From the NCBI GenBank assembly GCA_016302585.1, contig JAEDNI010000005.1:1-56290 (forward strand): a stretch of DNA of 56,290 bases, read 5' to 3'. Shown piece by piece: positions 41,828 through 48,328 of the stretch. A program made the translations under genes and the position numbers. Numbering within the stretch: the first letter of the stretch is position 1; each line of letters starts with the position of its first letter. The notes under the pieces were generated by a model that was not told where the DNA came from, made no database searches, and saw only the letters and a list, made by a program, of their open reading frames with translations. This stretch comes from Paludibacteraceae bacterium. Lineage in GTDB: Bacteria; Bacteroidota; Bacteroidia; Bacteroidales; Paludibacteraceae.

Positions 41828-42105
41828 TACTACTGATGCGTTAACTTAATTGACTTACCATGTATATTGTTTATATTCAGCAACTTATGAATATATTCAG
41901 ACTTTTCGATTTGAATAATATATGTTTTTTATGTTTATGTCTTTTGAATGATTTAACTCAAAGAGTTGGGGGAATTGGTGGTAAAAACTATCTAAAAATA
42001 TATTTTTAAGGAGTTTTTAGCAGTAATTGACACAAAAAACAAAGTTTTTAATCATTCAAAAGTGTTTTGTCTGTTTTTTTTCTTAAAGTTATCGCATCAG
42101 TATTA
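41828..42105. mobile_element. MITE, copy 1 (278 bp)
   Basis: Termini are TACTACTGATGCGTTAACTT and, inverted, TAATACTGATGCGATAACTT (18 of 20 match). The flanks are a perfect 9-bp duplication ATTAATGAT (41819-41827 and 42106-42114). An internal inverted repeat, CTTTTGAATGATT / AATCATTCAAAAG, lies about 100 bases apart. No ORF of note is present, so it is non-autonomous. It differs from copy 2 by one T in a T-run. It lies between DUF1015 and bactofilin; nothing else is visible in that gap. Confidence 0.95.
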
Positions 42106-42186
42106 ATTAATGATCAATGATTAATGAATATCTCGCAAAGCGCTCGCATTGAAAAAAATATTCATTATTCATTATTAATTATTCAT
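42106..42186. repeat. 80-bp intergenic repeat, copy 2
   Basis: Nearly identical to 37098-37177: ATTAATGATCAATGATTAAT, then ATCTCGCAAAGCGCTCGCAT, then an ATTCATT-type tail ending at the bactofilin stop. One more A in the A-run than copy 1. Confidence 0.9.
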
Positions 42187-42545
42187 TTAGAAGGCATAGC
42201 CTTCGCCGCTCCCATAGAGCAGGTACCGTTGAACAATGCTCCCGGCTCGACGATGAGTGTCTTGGTATTGACATCGCCCACGATCTTACCGCTCGCGCGG
42301 AGCGACAACTGGTTGCTGCAGCTGATCTTACCTTCCAGCAATCCCATGATCTCTGCGTTCTGGCAGCCGATCGTACCTTTTACTTTTCCGGCCTCGCCAA
42401 TTACTACTTTACCGGTACACTGCAGATCGCCTTCTACCAAACCGTCGATACGGTAGTCGCTGTCCGCCGTGATGTTACCTACAATTTTACTTCCTGCGGT
42501 CAATGCATTGAACATCAATCCACTTTGTTGTTTTTCATTTGCCAT
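42183..42545 (-). CDS. Bactofilin
   Basis: 120 aa. The polar N-terminal tail is followed by the beta-helical bactofilin core: SKIVGNITADSDYRIDGLVE, GDLQCTGKVVIGEAGKVKGT, ISCSNQLSLRASGKIVGDVN and TKTLIVEPGALFNGTCSM. These six-residue turns polymerise into cytoskeletal filaments that scaffold wall or shape functions. No LytM-type peptidase gene, a frequent partner, is adjacent. The gene is bracketed by two direct copies of the same MITE, which isolates it from its original neighbours. Confidence 0.95.
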   Translation of the reverse strand: MANEKQQSGLMFNALTAGSKIVGNITADSDYRIDGLVEGDLQCTGKVVIGEAGKVKGTIGCQNAEIMGLLEGKISCSNQLSLRASGKIVGDVNTKTLIVEPGALFNGTCSMGAAKAMPSK

Positions 42546-42613
42546 AATATATCAATTTTTCAATTCTTAATTCGTCTTATAAAGAATATTTTTCTTTTTT
42601 TATCTACTAATTT

Positions 42614-42890
42614 TACTACTGATGCGTTAACTTAATTGACTTACCATGTATATTGTTTATATTCAGCAACTTATGAATATATTCAGACTTTTCGATTTGA
42701 ATAATATATGTTTTTTATGTTTATGTCTTTTGAATGATTTAACTCAAAGAGTTGGGGGAATTGGTGGTAAAAACTATCTAAAAATATATTTTTAAGGAGT
42801 TTTTAGCAGTAATTGACACAAAAAACAAAGTTTTTAATCATTCAAAAGTGTTTTGTCTGTTTTTTTCTTAAAGTTATCGCATCAGTATTA
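42614..42890. mobile_element. MITE, copy 2 (277 bp)
   Basis: Same termini, orientation and interior as copy 1, with one T fewer. It is flanked by its own perfect 9-bp duplication TACTAATTT (42605-42613 and 42891-42899). The right duplication includes the esterase stop codon. It was therefore inserted independently of copy 1, and recently. Confidence 0.95.
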
Positions 42891-42892
42891 TA

Positions 42893-43645
42893 CTAATTTT
42901 TAAACAGTTTTGGCAAGAAACGTCCGATATAGTCCTGCCAATTGGGCCAATCATGCCCGCCCGTACTCTCGTAGTACGTATATTCGATGTGCTCGGCCTC
43001 CAGCCACTCGCGATATTCCTGGAACGATTCCCAGAGGAAGTCCTCTGTGCCGATCGCAAGCCAGAACACGCGGGGTCGGGTAGGAGCGTTGTGAACAAAG
43101 GTCGCCGGAGAGAACATCGCTACGTATTCGAACTGGCCGTCCAGCACATACGACACCCGCATTGTATGGTATCCGCCCATCGAGAGACCGGCTATCGCAC
43201 GTTGAGCCGGCTCGGCACTGATGCGGTACTCCGACTCCGCCTCTGCCATGAATTTCGCAAAGTTTGCCTCCCATTCGCCGGTTGTGGCATTGGCTTTCTC
43301 CTCCTCGGATGTAGGTCTACCCGGACAGTTATCCGGCATGATTACCACCATTTCGCGTACAGCGCCCGCGCGTAAAAGAGAGTCCATGATGCCGAGCAAG
43401 TTCCCTTTCAGAGTCCAGTCGAACTCATTGCCCCACATGCCGTGCTGCAAATACAGCACCGGATAAACCTCCGTACGGTCTGCATAATGTTCCGGCAGAT
43501 AGACGCAACAGGGCACGCCGTTGAGCGTGTCGCGTATCACCTCTCCTACACCAGGCACTTGAGCGTTCTGAACTTGCCCTTTCGGGCTACAGCCGGCAGC
43601 AAACAACCCCGCTGCCAGCAGGGCACTAAAAAGCAACTTTTTCAT
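42893..43645 (-). CDS. Lipoprotein esterase of the EstA/esterase D alpha/beta-hydrolase family
   Basis: 250 aa from the ATG at 43645. A longer frame from 43678 would start inside the promoter. The lipobox is LFAAGC (Cys19). VYPVLYLQHGMWGNEFDW contains the oxyanion-region His-Gly, the nucleophile is Ser in AIAGLSMGGYHTM, and the C-terminal His is in ESTGGHDWPNWQ. The family hydrolyses small esters, including acetyl or feruloyl groups on plant polysaccharide. As a lipoprotein it faces the periplasm or outside. Its stop codon lies in the target duplication of MITE copy 2. It has its own promoter at 43675-43706. Confidence 0.9.
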   Translation of the reverse strand: MKKLLFSALLAAGLFAAGCSPKGQVQNAQVPGVGEVIRDTLNGVPCCVYLPEHYADRTEVYPVLYLQHGMWGNEFDWTLKGNLLGIMDSLLRAGAVREMVVIMPDNCPGRPTSEEEKANATTGEWEANFAKFMAEAESEYRISAEPAQRAIAGLSMGGYHTMRVSYVLDGQFEYVAMFSPATFVHNAPTRPRVFWLAIGTEDFLWESFQEYREWLEAEHIEYTYYESTGGHDWPNWQDYIGRFLPKLFKN

Positions 43646-43674
43646 ATTTTTTAATATATAAAACCAAATCGGGT

Positions 43675-43706
43675 GCAAAGTTACAACAAATTTTTCAAAT
43701 TTGCAA
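43675..43706 (-). promoter_or_regulatory. Esterase promoter
   Basis: On the minus strand TTGC (43706-43703) and TAACTTTGC (43683-43675) are 19 bases apart. Transcription begins near 43668, 23 bases before the ATG at 43645. Confidence 0.8.
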
Positions 43707-43799
43707 GCGTTCGGGTGTTTTTTTGCAAAAAATAGAATTTATTCTATTATTTTATGCACGGAGATGGCTTTGGATGCTTGCATACGGAAGACATCTCGG

Positions 43800-44075
43800 G
43801 GCATATTTCTTCCTGCTCGCGTTCTTTCTTTCGTCCTTTTATCTCGCGTTCTTTCTTTCGTCCTTTTGTCTCGCGTTTCTTCCTGCTCGCGTTCTTTTTT
43901 TTCCTGCTCGCATTCTTTTTCTTCCTGCTCGCGTTTTCTTTTTCGTCCTGCTCGCGTTCTTTCTTTCGTCCTTTTATCTCGCGTTTCTTCCTGCTCGCGT
44001 TCTCTTTTTCTTCCTGCTCGTATTTTCTTTTTCTTCCTGCTCGCGTTCTTTTTCTTCCTGCTCGAATTCATTTTT
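43800..44075. repeat. Polypyrimidine/polypurine imperfect tandem repeat
   Basis: The plus strand is built of TTCTTCCTGCTCGCG-type units (about 15-23 bp) and TTCTTTCTTTCGTCCTTTTA-type units (about 27 bp ending CTCGCG), nearly all C/T with a GCTCGCG punctuation. All three plus frames and the minus frames stay open because the units lack stops. A 121-aa minus frame (43739-44104) encodes only Arg/Lys/Glu-rich repeats, with the same unit read in several frames. I do not call a gene. The remaining bases between the esterase promoter and 43800 show nothing else. Confidence 0.8.
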
Positions 44076-44097
44076 CTTAACAAATCCCCCTCCAAAA

Positions 44098-44130
44098 TTT
44101 GCATATATCAAAAATTTGTTGTACCTTTGC
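44098..44130 (+). promoter_or_regulatory. Promoter of the intact small gene (locus C)
   Basis: TTTGC (44098-44102) and TACCTTTGC (44122-44130) are 19 bases apart. The leader to the ATG at 44304 would be about 165 bases and holds the 11-bp array. Confidence 0.85.
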
Positions 44131-44157
44131 ACTCAAATTTAAATATACTAGTATGAG

Positions 44158-44212
44158 ATTAGTAGAATATTAGTAGGTGATTAGTAGGTTATTAGTAGGT
44201 GATTAGTAGGTT
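44158..44212 (+). repeat. 11-bp tandem array, five units (locus C)
   Basis: ATTAGTAGAAT, ATTAGTAGGTG, ATTAGTAGGTT, ATTAGTAGGTG, ATTAGTAGGTT: exact 11-bp period, starting about 20 bases after the predicted transcript start and ending 91 bases before the ATG. Confidence 0.95.
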
Positions 44213-44303
44213 ATAAATGACATAATCAGCCCCTTTTGCTACGCCGTTCCTATTCCGCTTTTATCTCTTGAAAGAATGAATTAACCACAAAAATATCTAT
44301 AAA

Positions 44304-44741
44304 ATGGCACAAATTTCTTATTCCCCGGGCATCAGCCTTACAACGGGCGCGTTGGACAGCGAGCACAAGCTCATTACGCGCCATAAACACTTGCATGGCC
44401 CGAATGGAGCTGTCACCAAAGAGTGTAAGCCGGAGGTCTATCTGCAGGTAAAAAAACGCAACTACAAGCATGTACCTCCAATGGGTAAAGAACTCGCTCA
44501 TTTACAGCATTTTGGCGAGGCGGCAAAGCGTACGACGGCTCTTATCTATGCCTATAAATTTCCAGATACTGCGACCGACGAACAACGAACTCTGCTCGAA
44601 CAATTTCGCCTTCGTTTTGAGTCTCAACTCAAAGGAGCACCGGACATCCAGGCTCCCCTCGGAAAAGACGGCAAACAGCGTCATTATTTTCGCTTCGATA
44701 ACTTCATTCGGGCTATGATCTATCAAGAACTCAAAGACTAA
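44304..44741 (+). CDS. Small uncharacterised protein with 11-bp-array leader (145 aa)
   Basis: I do not recognise a named family. The protein begins MAQISYSPGISLTTGALDSE and has a basic N-terminal third (KLITRHKHLHGPNG, VKKRNYKHVPPMGKELAH). A helical centre follows with AAKRTTALIYAYKFPDTATD and LLEQFRLRFESQL. The C-terminal motif is HYFRFDNFIRAMIYQELKD. There is no signal peptide or membrane segment and no cysteine cluster. The C-terminal motif recurs in the deleted copy at 13533-13643. Both have a promoter and a leader with a tandem 11-bp array. The basic content would fit nucleic-acid binding, but that is a guess. prsW follows 11 bases after the stop, so the two may be co-transcribed. Confidence 0.8.
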   Translation: MAQISYSPGISLTTGALDSEHKLITRHKHLHGPNGAVTKECKPEVYLQVKKRNYKHVPPMGKELAHLQHFGEAAKRTTALIYAYKFPDTATDEQRTLLEQFRLRFESQLKGAPDIQAPLGKDGKQRHYFRFDNFIRAMIYQELKD

Positions 44742-44752
44742 TTTATACCATT

Positions 44753-45436
44753 ATGTATTACATGCTTGCAGCGGCGTTATTGCCGGCGATATTGTTGTTT
44801 TTGTATGTCTGGCGGAAGGATGCGCAGCCGGAGCCGTTTAAATGGTTGTTTCGTGCTCTGTTGGCGGGAGTTATCATCTGTATTCCGGTGGCTTTGGTTG
44901 AAACGCTGGTGATGAACTCTCTGTTCCCGTCCGGCGGTCCGACCACACTCTTCGGCACGACGGTAGAAGCGTTCTTTGTAGCGGCTATTCCGGAAGAAGC
45001 AGCAAAGCTGCTGGCTTTATGGTTGATCTTACGTAAAAACCCGTATTTCGACGAGCATTTTGACGGGATCGTGTATGCGGTGTGTGTCGGACTCGGCTTC
45101 GCGGCGATAGAGAATGTGGGCTATGTGCTCTCCGGCGGAGAAGGCTGGGCGACTGTGGCTGCTATGCGTGCGCTGTTGGCTGTTCCCGGACACTATGCGT
45201 TCGCAATCCTGATGGGGTATTATTACGCCGTTTATCACTTTGTGGACCATTCCAAGATAGCGGCGGCGAAGATGATCCTGATACCTGTTTTGGCGCATGG
45301 CGTATATGACTCGCTGGCGATGACCGGTGCGGTGGATCCCATCGCAGGAGGTATCTGTTTCTTCGCGCTGATCTATTTCTGCATCAAGCTTCAGAAGGCG
45401 GCACAGAAGAAGGTAAATGAGTTGGTTTCCCGTTAA
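44753..45436 (+). CDS. prsW: PrsW family glutamic-type intramembrane protease
   Basis: 227 aa with about seven membrane segments. The family motifs are present: AAIPEEAAKLLALW (EExxK), FDGIVYAVCVGLGFAAIENV (FxxxExxxY-like region) and two His-containing segments, PGHYAFAILMGYYYAVYH and PVLAHGVYDSL. In Bacillus PrsW starts the release of a sigma factor by cutting an anti-sigma factor. In Bacteroidota its substrate is unknown. It follows the small 145-aa gene by 11 bases and precedes a separate promoter at 45472. Confidence 0.92.
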   Translation: MYYMLAAALLPAILLFLYVWRKDAQPEPFKWLFRALLAGVIICIPVALVETLVMNSLFPSGGPTTLFGTTVEAFFVAAIPEEAAKLLALWLILRKNPYFDEHFDGIVYAVCVGLGFAAIENVGYVLSGGEGWATVAAMRALLAVPGHYAFAILMGYYYAVYHFVDHSKIAAAKMILIPVLAHGVYDSLAMTGAVDPIAGGICFFALIYFCIKLQKAAQKKVNELVSR

Positions 45437-45471
45437 AAACAACAAATATTATCAAAAAATGGCATACACTC

Positions 45472-45503
45472 TTGTGTATGTCAATTTTTTTGTGTATCTT
45501 TGC
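45472..45503 (+). promoter_or_regulatory. Promoter of the small-membrane-protein/ompH unit
   Basis: TTG (45472-45474) and TATCTTTGC (45495-45503) with the usual spacing and GTATGTCA after the -33 box. It excludes the ATG at 45500 as a start. Confidence 0.8.
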
Positions 45504-45523
45504 AGCCGAATTTGTATGCGCGC

Positions 45524-45733
45524 ATGGGTACGCTGGTAAAAATAGGAATAGCGATAGGGCTTGTGGCAGGGGCGATGTTGGCGCTCTGCGTGGGTGTGAT
45601 CTTCCGCAAAGATCATACGTTTCGGTCGCAGCATATCGGCGAGAATGAGCGGATGAAGCAAGATGGGATTCATTGCGCGACATCGCAGGATCGTGAAGCC
45701 CGCAGAGATAGAAAAGTAAAGATTGAAGATTGA
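45524..45733 (+). CDS. Small single-pass membrane protein, Bacteroidales-conserved type
   Basis: 69 aa from the ATG at 45524. A membrane segment (VKIGIAIGLVAGAMLALCVG) is followed by a short soluble tail: FRSQHIGENERMKQDGIHCA then TSQDREARR. I have seen the pattern of a membrane helix plus H(V/I)GxNxxMxxxGIxCxxSQDxEA in short Bacteroidales proteins of unknown role. A copper or redox role for the lone Cys cannot be judged. The last codons (KIED and stop) are formed by the heptad repeat AGATTGA. An OmpH-like gene follows after 27 bases. Confidence 0.75.
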   Translation: MGTLVKIGIAIGLVAGAMLALCVGVIFRKDHTFRSQHIGENERMKQDGIHCATSQDREARRDRKVKIED

Positions 45734-45760
45734 AAATTTTAAAATTATTATACAAACATT

Positions 45761-46381
45761 ATGAAACAAACTATTATTAATGCATGTCTGGCAATATGTG
45801 TGGTTGCCCTGTTTATCTTGGTATTTGTGTTTATGCCGCGGACGAAGAAGCCCGCTGTGCAAGAAGTGGAAGCAGCCGGTGAGTTACTGCCGATCGCGAT
45901 CATTAACACCGATTCTATTCTGCAGAATTACACCCTGGCCGTGGAGGCAAACGATCGTCTGATGTCCCAGTACGAGGAGTCGGTTCTGAAATTGGATACC
46001 AAAGCCAAGACGCTCCAGAAAGAGGCAGAGACCTTCCAACAGGACGTGCTGAATTTCCAAAAGAAAGTGGAGACCGGTGCTTTCCTCAGCCGTGAGCGTG
46101 CCGAGAGCGAGCAAGCCAAACTGCAGAAGAAAGAGCAGCAGTTGATGGCGAAACAGCAAGACCTCGAGAACCTGCGTCAGAAGCTGAGCAACGACTTCAT
46201 GAACCAACAAGCAGCGTTGACCCAACAGTTGCAAGACAGCGTACAGGCTTACCTGCGTGAGCTCAATAGCGACGGACACTATCACCTGATTCTGAATGAC
46301 GCCGTGGTGATGAATAAAGTAGCCGGCTACGATATCACGGAGGATGTGATCGAGGCGCTGAACGCACGGTATTCGAAGTAA
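45761..46381 (+). CDS. OmpH/Skp-family coiled-coil periplasmic protein
   Basis: 206 aa. An N-terminal hydrophobic segment (AICVVALFILVFVFMPRT) could be an uncleaved anchor. Then comes IAIINTDSILQNYTLAVEAN, the Skp-type beta strand. A long heptad coiled coil (about 65-165, such as LQKEAETFQQDVLNFQKKVE) follows, then the closing strand GHYHLILNDAVVMNKVAGYD and the segment ITEDVIEALNARY. Skp-like trimers hold unfolded outer-membrane proteins in the periplasm. The outer-membrane barrel gene that follows fits that context. The stop is directly followed by the hairpin repeat at 46382. Confidence 0.9.
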   Translation: MKQTIINACLAICVVALFILVFVFMPRTKKPAVQEVEAAGELLPIAIINTDSILQNYTLAVEANDRLMSQYEESVLKLDTKAKTLQKEAETFQQDVLNFQKKVETGAFLSRERAESEQAKLQKKEQQLMAKQQDLENLRQKLSNDFMNQQAALTQQLQDSVQAYLRELNSDGHYHLILNDAVVMNKVAGYDITEDVIEALNARYSK

Positions 46382-46464
46382 GACCGCAGCTGACGCTGCT
46401 CAAAGTAGAAAGACCGCTTCGCTCAAAGTAGAAAGACCGCAGCTGACGCTGCTCAAAGTAGAAA
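46382..46464 (+). repeat. Tandem AAAGTAGAAA / GACCGC hairpin element (three units)
   Basis: Units of 30, 23 and 30 bp: GACCGC, then an inner palindrome (AGCTGACGCT in the first and third units, TTC in the second), then GCTCAAAGTAGAAA. GCAGC-TGAC-GCTGC can fold. The same grammar occurs within folA at 35951-36000. Confidence 0.9.
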
Positions 46465-46476
46465 GCCAAAGGAAAA

Positions 46477-48273
46477 ATGAACCGACGGATAGTAACAGGT
46501 GTTATATTGATGCTGCTGACGCCGTTGTGCCTTCAGGCGCAGCGGATACCCGAGATGATCGAGTACACGGAAGTGTATGACTTCATCGAGGAGTTGACGA
46601 CAGACGGAGTGATCCGTTCGAATGCGGCGATCAAGCCGTACACGCGTGATTACATCGCCCGTCTGTTGGCGGAGGCAGCATCGAAGGACTCGCTGTTGAA
46701 CAAACGGCAGAAAGAGGACCTGCAGTTCTACATGCAGGATTATGCGCTGGAGTTAGATACCTTACCAACGTACTACAGTTACGGGCACCGGCATGTGACG
46801 CAATGGATCACGAAGGTGTCGAACCTGTCGCTGGCGGACCCGAGTCTGCATATCCTGACGAAAGACAAGATCTTCAAGATGCGCGTCCGTCCGATCTTAG
46901 GCATGGACCTGAGTTACAACCGTCACGGCTTGCTGATGCACCGTGTGTACGGAGCGGAGATCCAGATGGACATCGCCCATCACCTTTCTATCTGGGGTTC
47001 GATTCGCGATAACAGTTGGAGCGGTCAGGGAGTGGACGGTTCGCGTATCACGAAGCCGAATTATCTGAATAACTTGCCGGGCGTGCAATACAAAGAGGCG
47101 AACTACGGAGGTGACTTCTCGGATTCGAGGGGTGGCCTCTCGTTATATATGTGGTGGGGTAGTATCGGAATTCAGAGGGAGCGTATCCAATGGGGAGACG
47201 CGCAGCACTGCTCCAATATCCTGTCCGCGCACAACCCGGCCGTACCGATGGTGACACTTCAACTGACGCCTTGTAAATGGTTCCAATTCGATTATTTCCA
47301 TGCCTGGTTACCCTCCAATGTCATCGACTCGACCTATTATTATTTGGAGCGCGAGAAAGAAGGTGTGACCGGCAAGGAGTATCGTCCGGCGAATAAATTC
47401 ATGGCGGCGAATATGTTCACGTTCATGCCGATCAAGTACATCCAATTCTCGTTTGGTAACTCGATCGTCTATGCGGAGCGAAACGTGCAGGCCGCGTATT
47501 TCATTCCGATCGCCTTCTATAAATCGCTGGACCACCTGTTGACAAAAGGTCTGAGTTCGGAGAATCAGAACAGCCAGGTCTTCGCGACCATCTCTGTTCG
47601 TCCGACCGATCACCTGCGCTTATACGGTTCGTTCTTCTTAGACGAGTTCAAGTTCGCGCGTCTGAAGAAATCAAACCCGCAGCATAACCCGGTGTCCTAC
47701 TTGGTGGGTTTCAACTGGTCGGGTTGGCCGGTGAAAGGCTTGGCGCTGCGGGGTGAGTTTATGCGTTCGTATATCGCTTGCTACACGCACTCGATTCGGG
47801 TACTGGATTATCGCTCGAACAGCTATTTCATGGGTCATTACATGGGCGACAATGCGCAGAGTATCTTTGTGGAGTTGAGTTATCGTCCCACTCGGAGTCT
47901 GCGTCTGACATTGGATTATACGAATGATACGAAGTATCGCGCGTTCGATTATATCCGCGGCGACATATCGCAGATCATCGCGCAGAAACCGTTCAGCGAG
48001 AAGATCTGGCGGAATGACGAAGTGAAGTTCCGCGCGGTTTATGAGGTGTTTAATAACTGCTATGCGCATGTGGACTTCACCTATAACAACGCGCGCGCAT
48101 ATGCTCCCATATCGTCGAGAGCGAACGGCGAAGACCGCGGATGGAATATCGACGGGACTTCAAAGGAGTTGGAGGGCGATGAGTTAATCAACTATTACCT
48201 CAATAAATATACACCCGTTTACCTGCAGGGAAAGAACTTTACGTTCACTTGCGGGTTGAGTTTCGGGTTTTAA
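46477..48273 (+). CDS. Wzi-like capsule-assembly outer-membrane barrel protein
   Basis: 598 aa. Signal peptide (VTGVILMLLTPLCLQAQ), then a helical N-terminal domain (about 25-105: YTEVYDFIEELTTDGVIRSN and KPYTRDYIARLLAEAAS). A long series of amphipathic beta strands follows, ending in phenylalanine (FTFTCGLSFGF), the usual outer-membrane barrel end. The N-terminal helices plus barrel match the Bacteroidota proteins annotated as capsule assembly Wzi family. Its ligand may be polysaccharide, but no capsule gene is nearby. It follows ompH and the hairpin repeat and is probably an OmpH client. Confidence 0.75.
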   Translation: MNRRIVTGVILMLLTPLCLQAQRIPEMIEYTEVYDFIEELTTDGVIRSNAAIKPYTRDYIARLLAEAASKDSLLNKRQKEDLQFYMQDYALELDTLPTYYSYGHRHVTQWITKVSNLSLADPSLHILTKDKIFKMRVRPILGMDLSYNRHGLLMHRVYGAEIQMDIAHHLSIWGSIRDNSWSGQGVDGSRITKPNYLNNLPGVQYKEANYGGDFSDSRGGLSLYMWWGSIGIQRERIQWGDAQHCSNILSAHNPAVPMVTLQLTPCKWFQFDYFHAWLPSNVIDSTYYYLEREKEGVTGKEYRPANKFMAANMFTFMPIKYIQFSFGNSIVYAERNVQAAYFIPIAFYKSLDHLLTKGLSSENQNSQVFATISVRPTDHLRLYGSFFLDEFKFARLKKSNPQHNPVSYLVGFNWSGWPVKGLALRGEFMRSYIACYTHSIRVLDYRSNSYFMGHYMGDNAQSIFVELSYRPTRSLRLTLDYTNDTKYRAFDYIRGDISQIIAQKPFSEKIWRNDEVKFRAVYEVFNNCYAHVDFTYNNARAYAPISSRANGEDRGWNIDGTSKELEGDELINYYLNKYTPVYLQGKNFTFTCGLSFGF

Positions 48274-48278
48274 TGAAT

Positions 48279-48319
48279 TAAAGAATTAAAGAGTTAAAGA
48301 ATTAAAGAATTAATGAATA
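48279..48319 (+). repeat. Octamer repeat GAATTAAA upstream of oadA
   Basis: About five units GAATTAAA/GAGTTAAA of period 8, ending 10 bases before the oadA ATG. Confidence 0.9.
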
Positions 48320-48328
48320 TCTTATAGC

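Noticed and set aside
41828..42890. Composite transposon carrying bactofilin
   Set aside because: Each MITE copy has its own different 9-bp target duplication. A composite unit would show one duplication at its outer ends only.
43739..44104. 121-aa charged ORF on the minus strand (and 108-151-aa frames on the plus strand)
   Set aside because: The same DNA unit is read in different frames and all frames are open. The start codon of the minus frame sits in the -33 box of a plus-strand promoter. Kept as a repeat, not a gene.
44158..44212. CRISPR array
   Set aside because: Units are 11 bp, directly adjacent with no spacers, and there are no cas genes. The arrays at 1259 and 13664 were rejected as CRISPR for the same reason.
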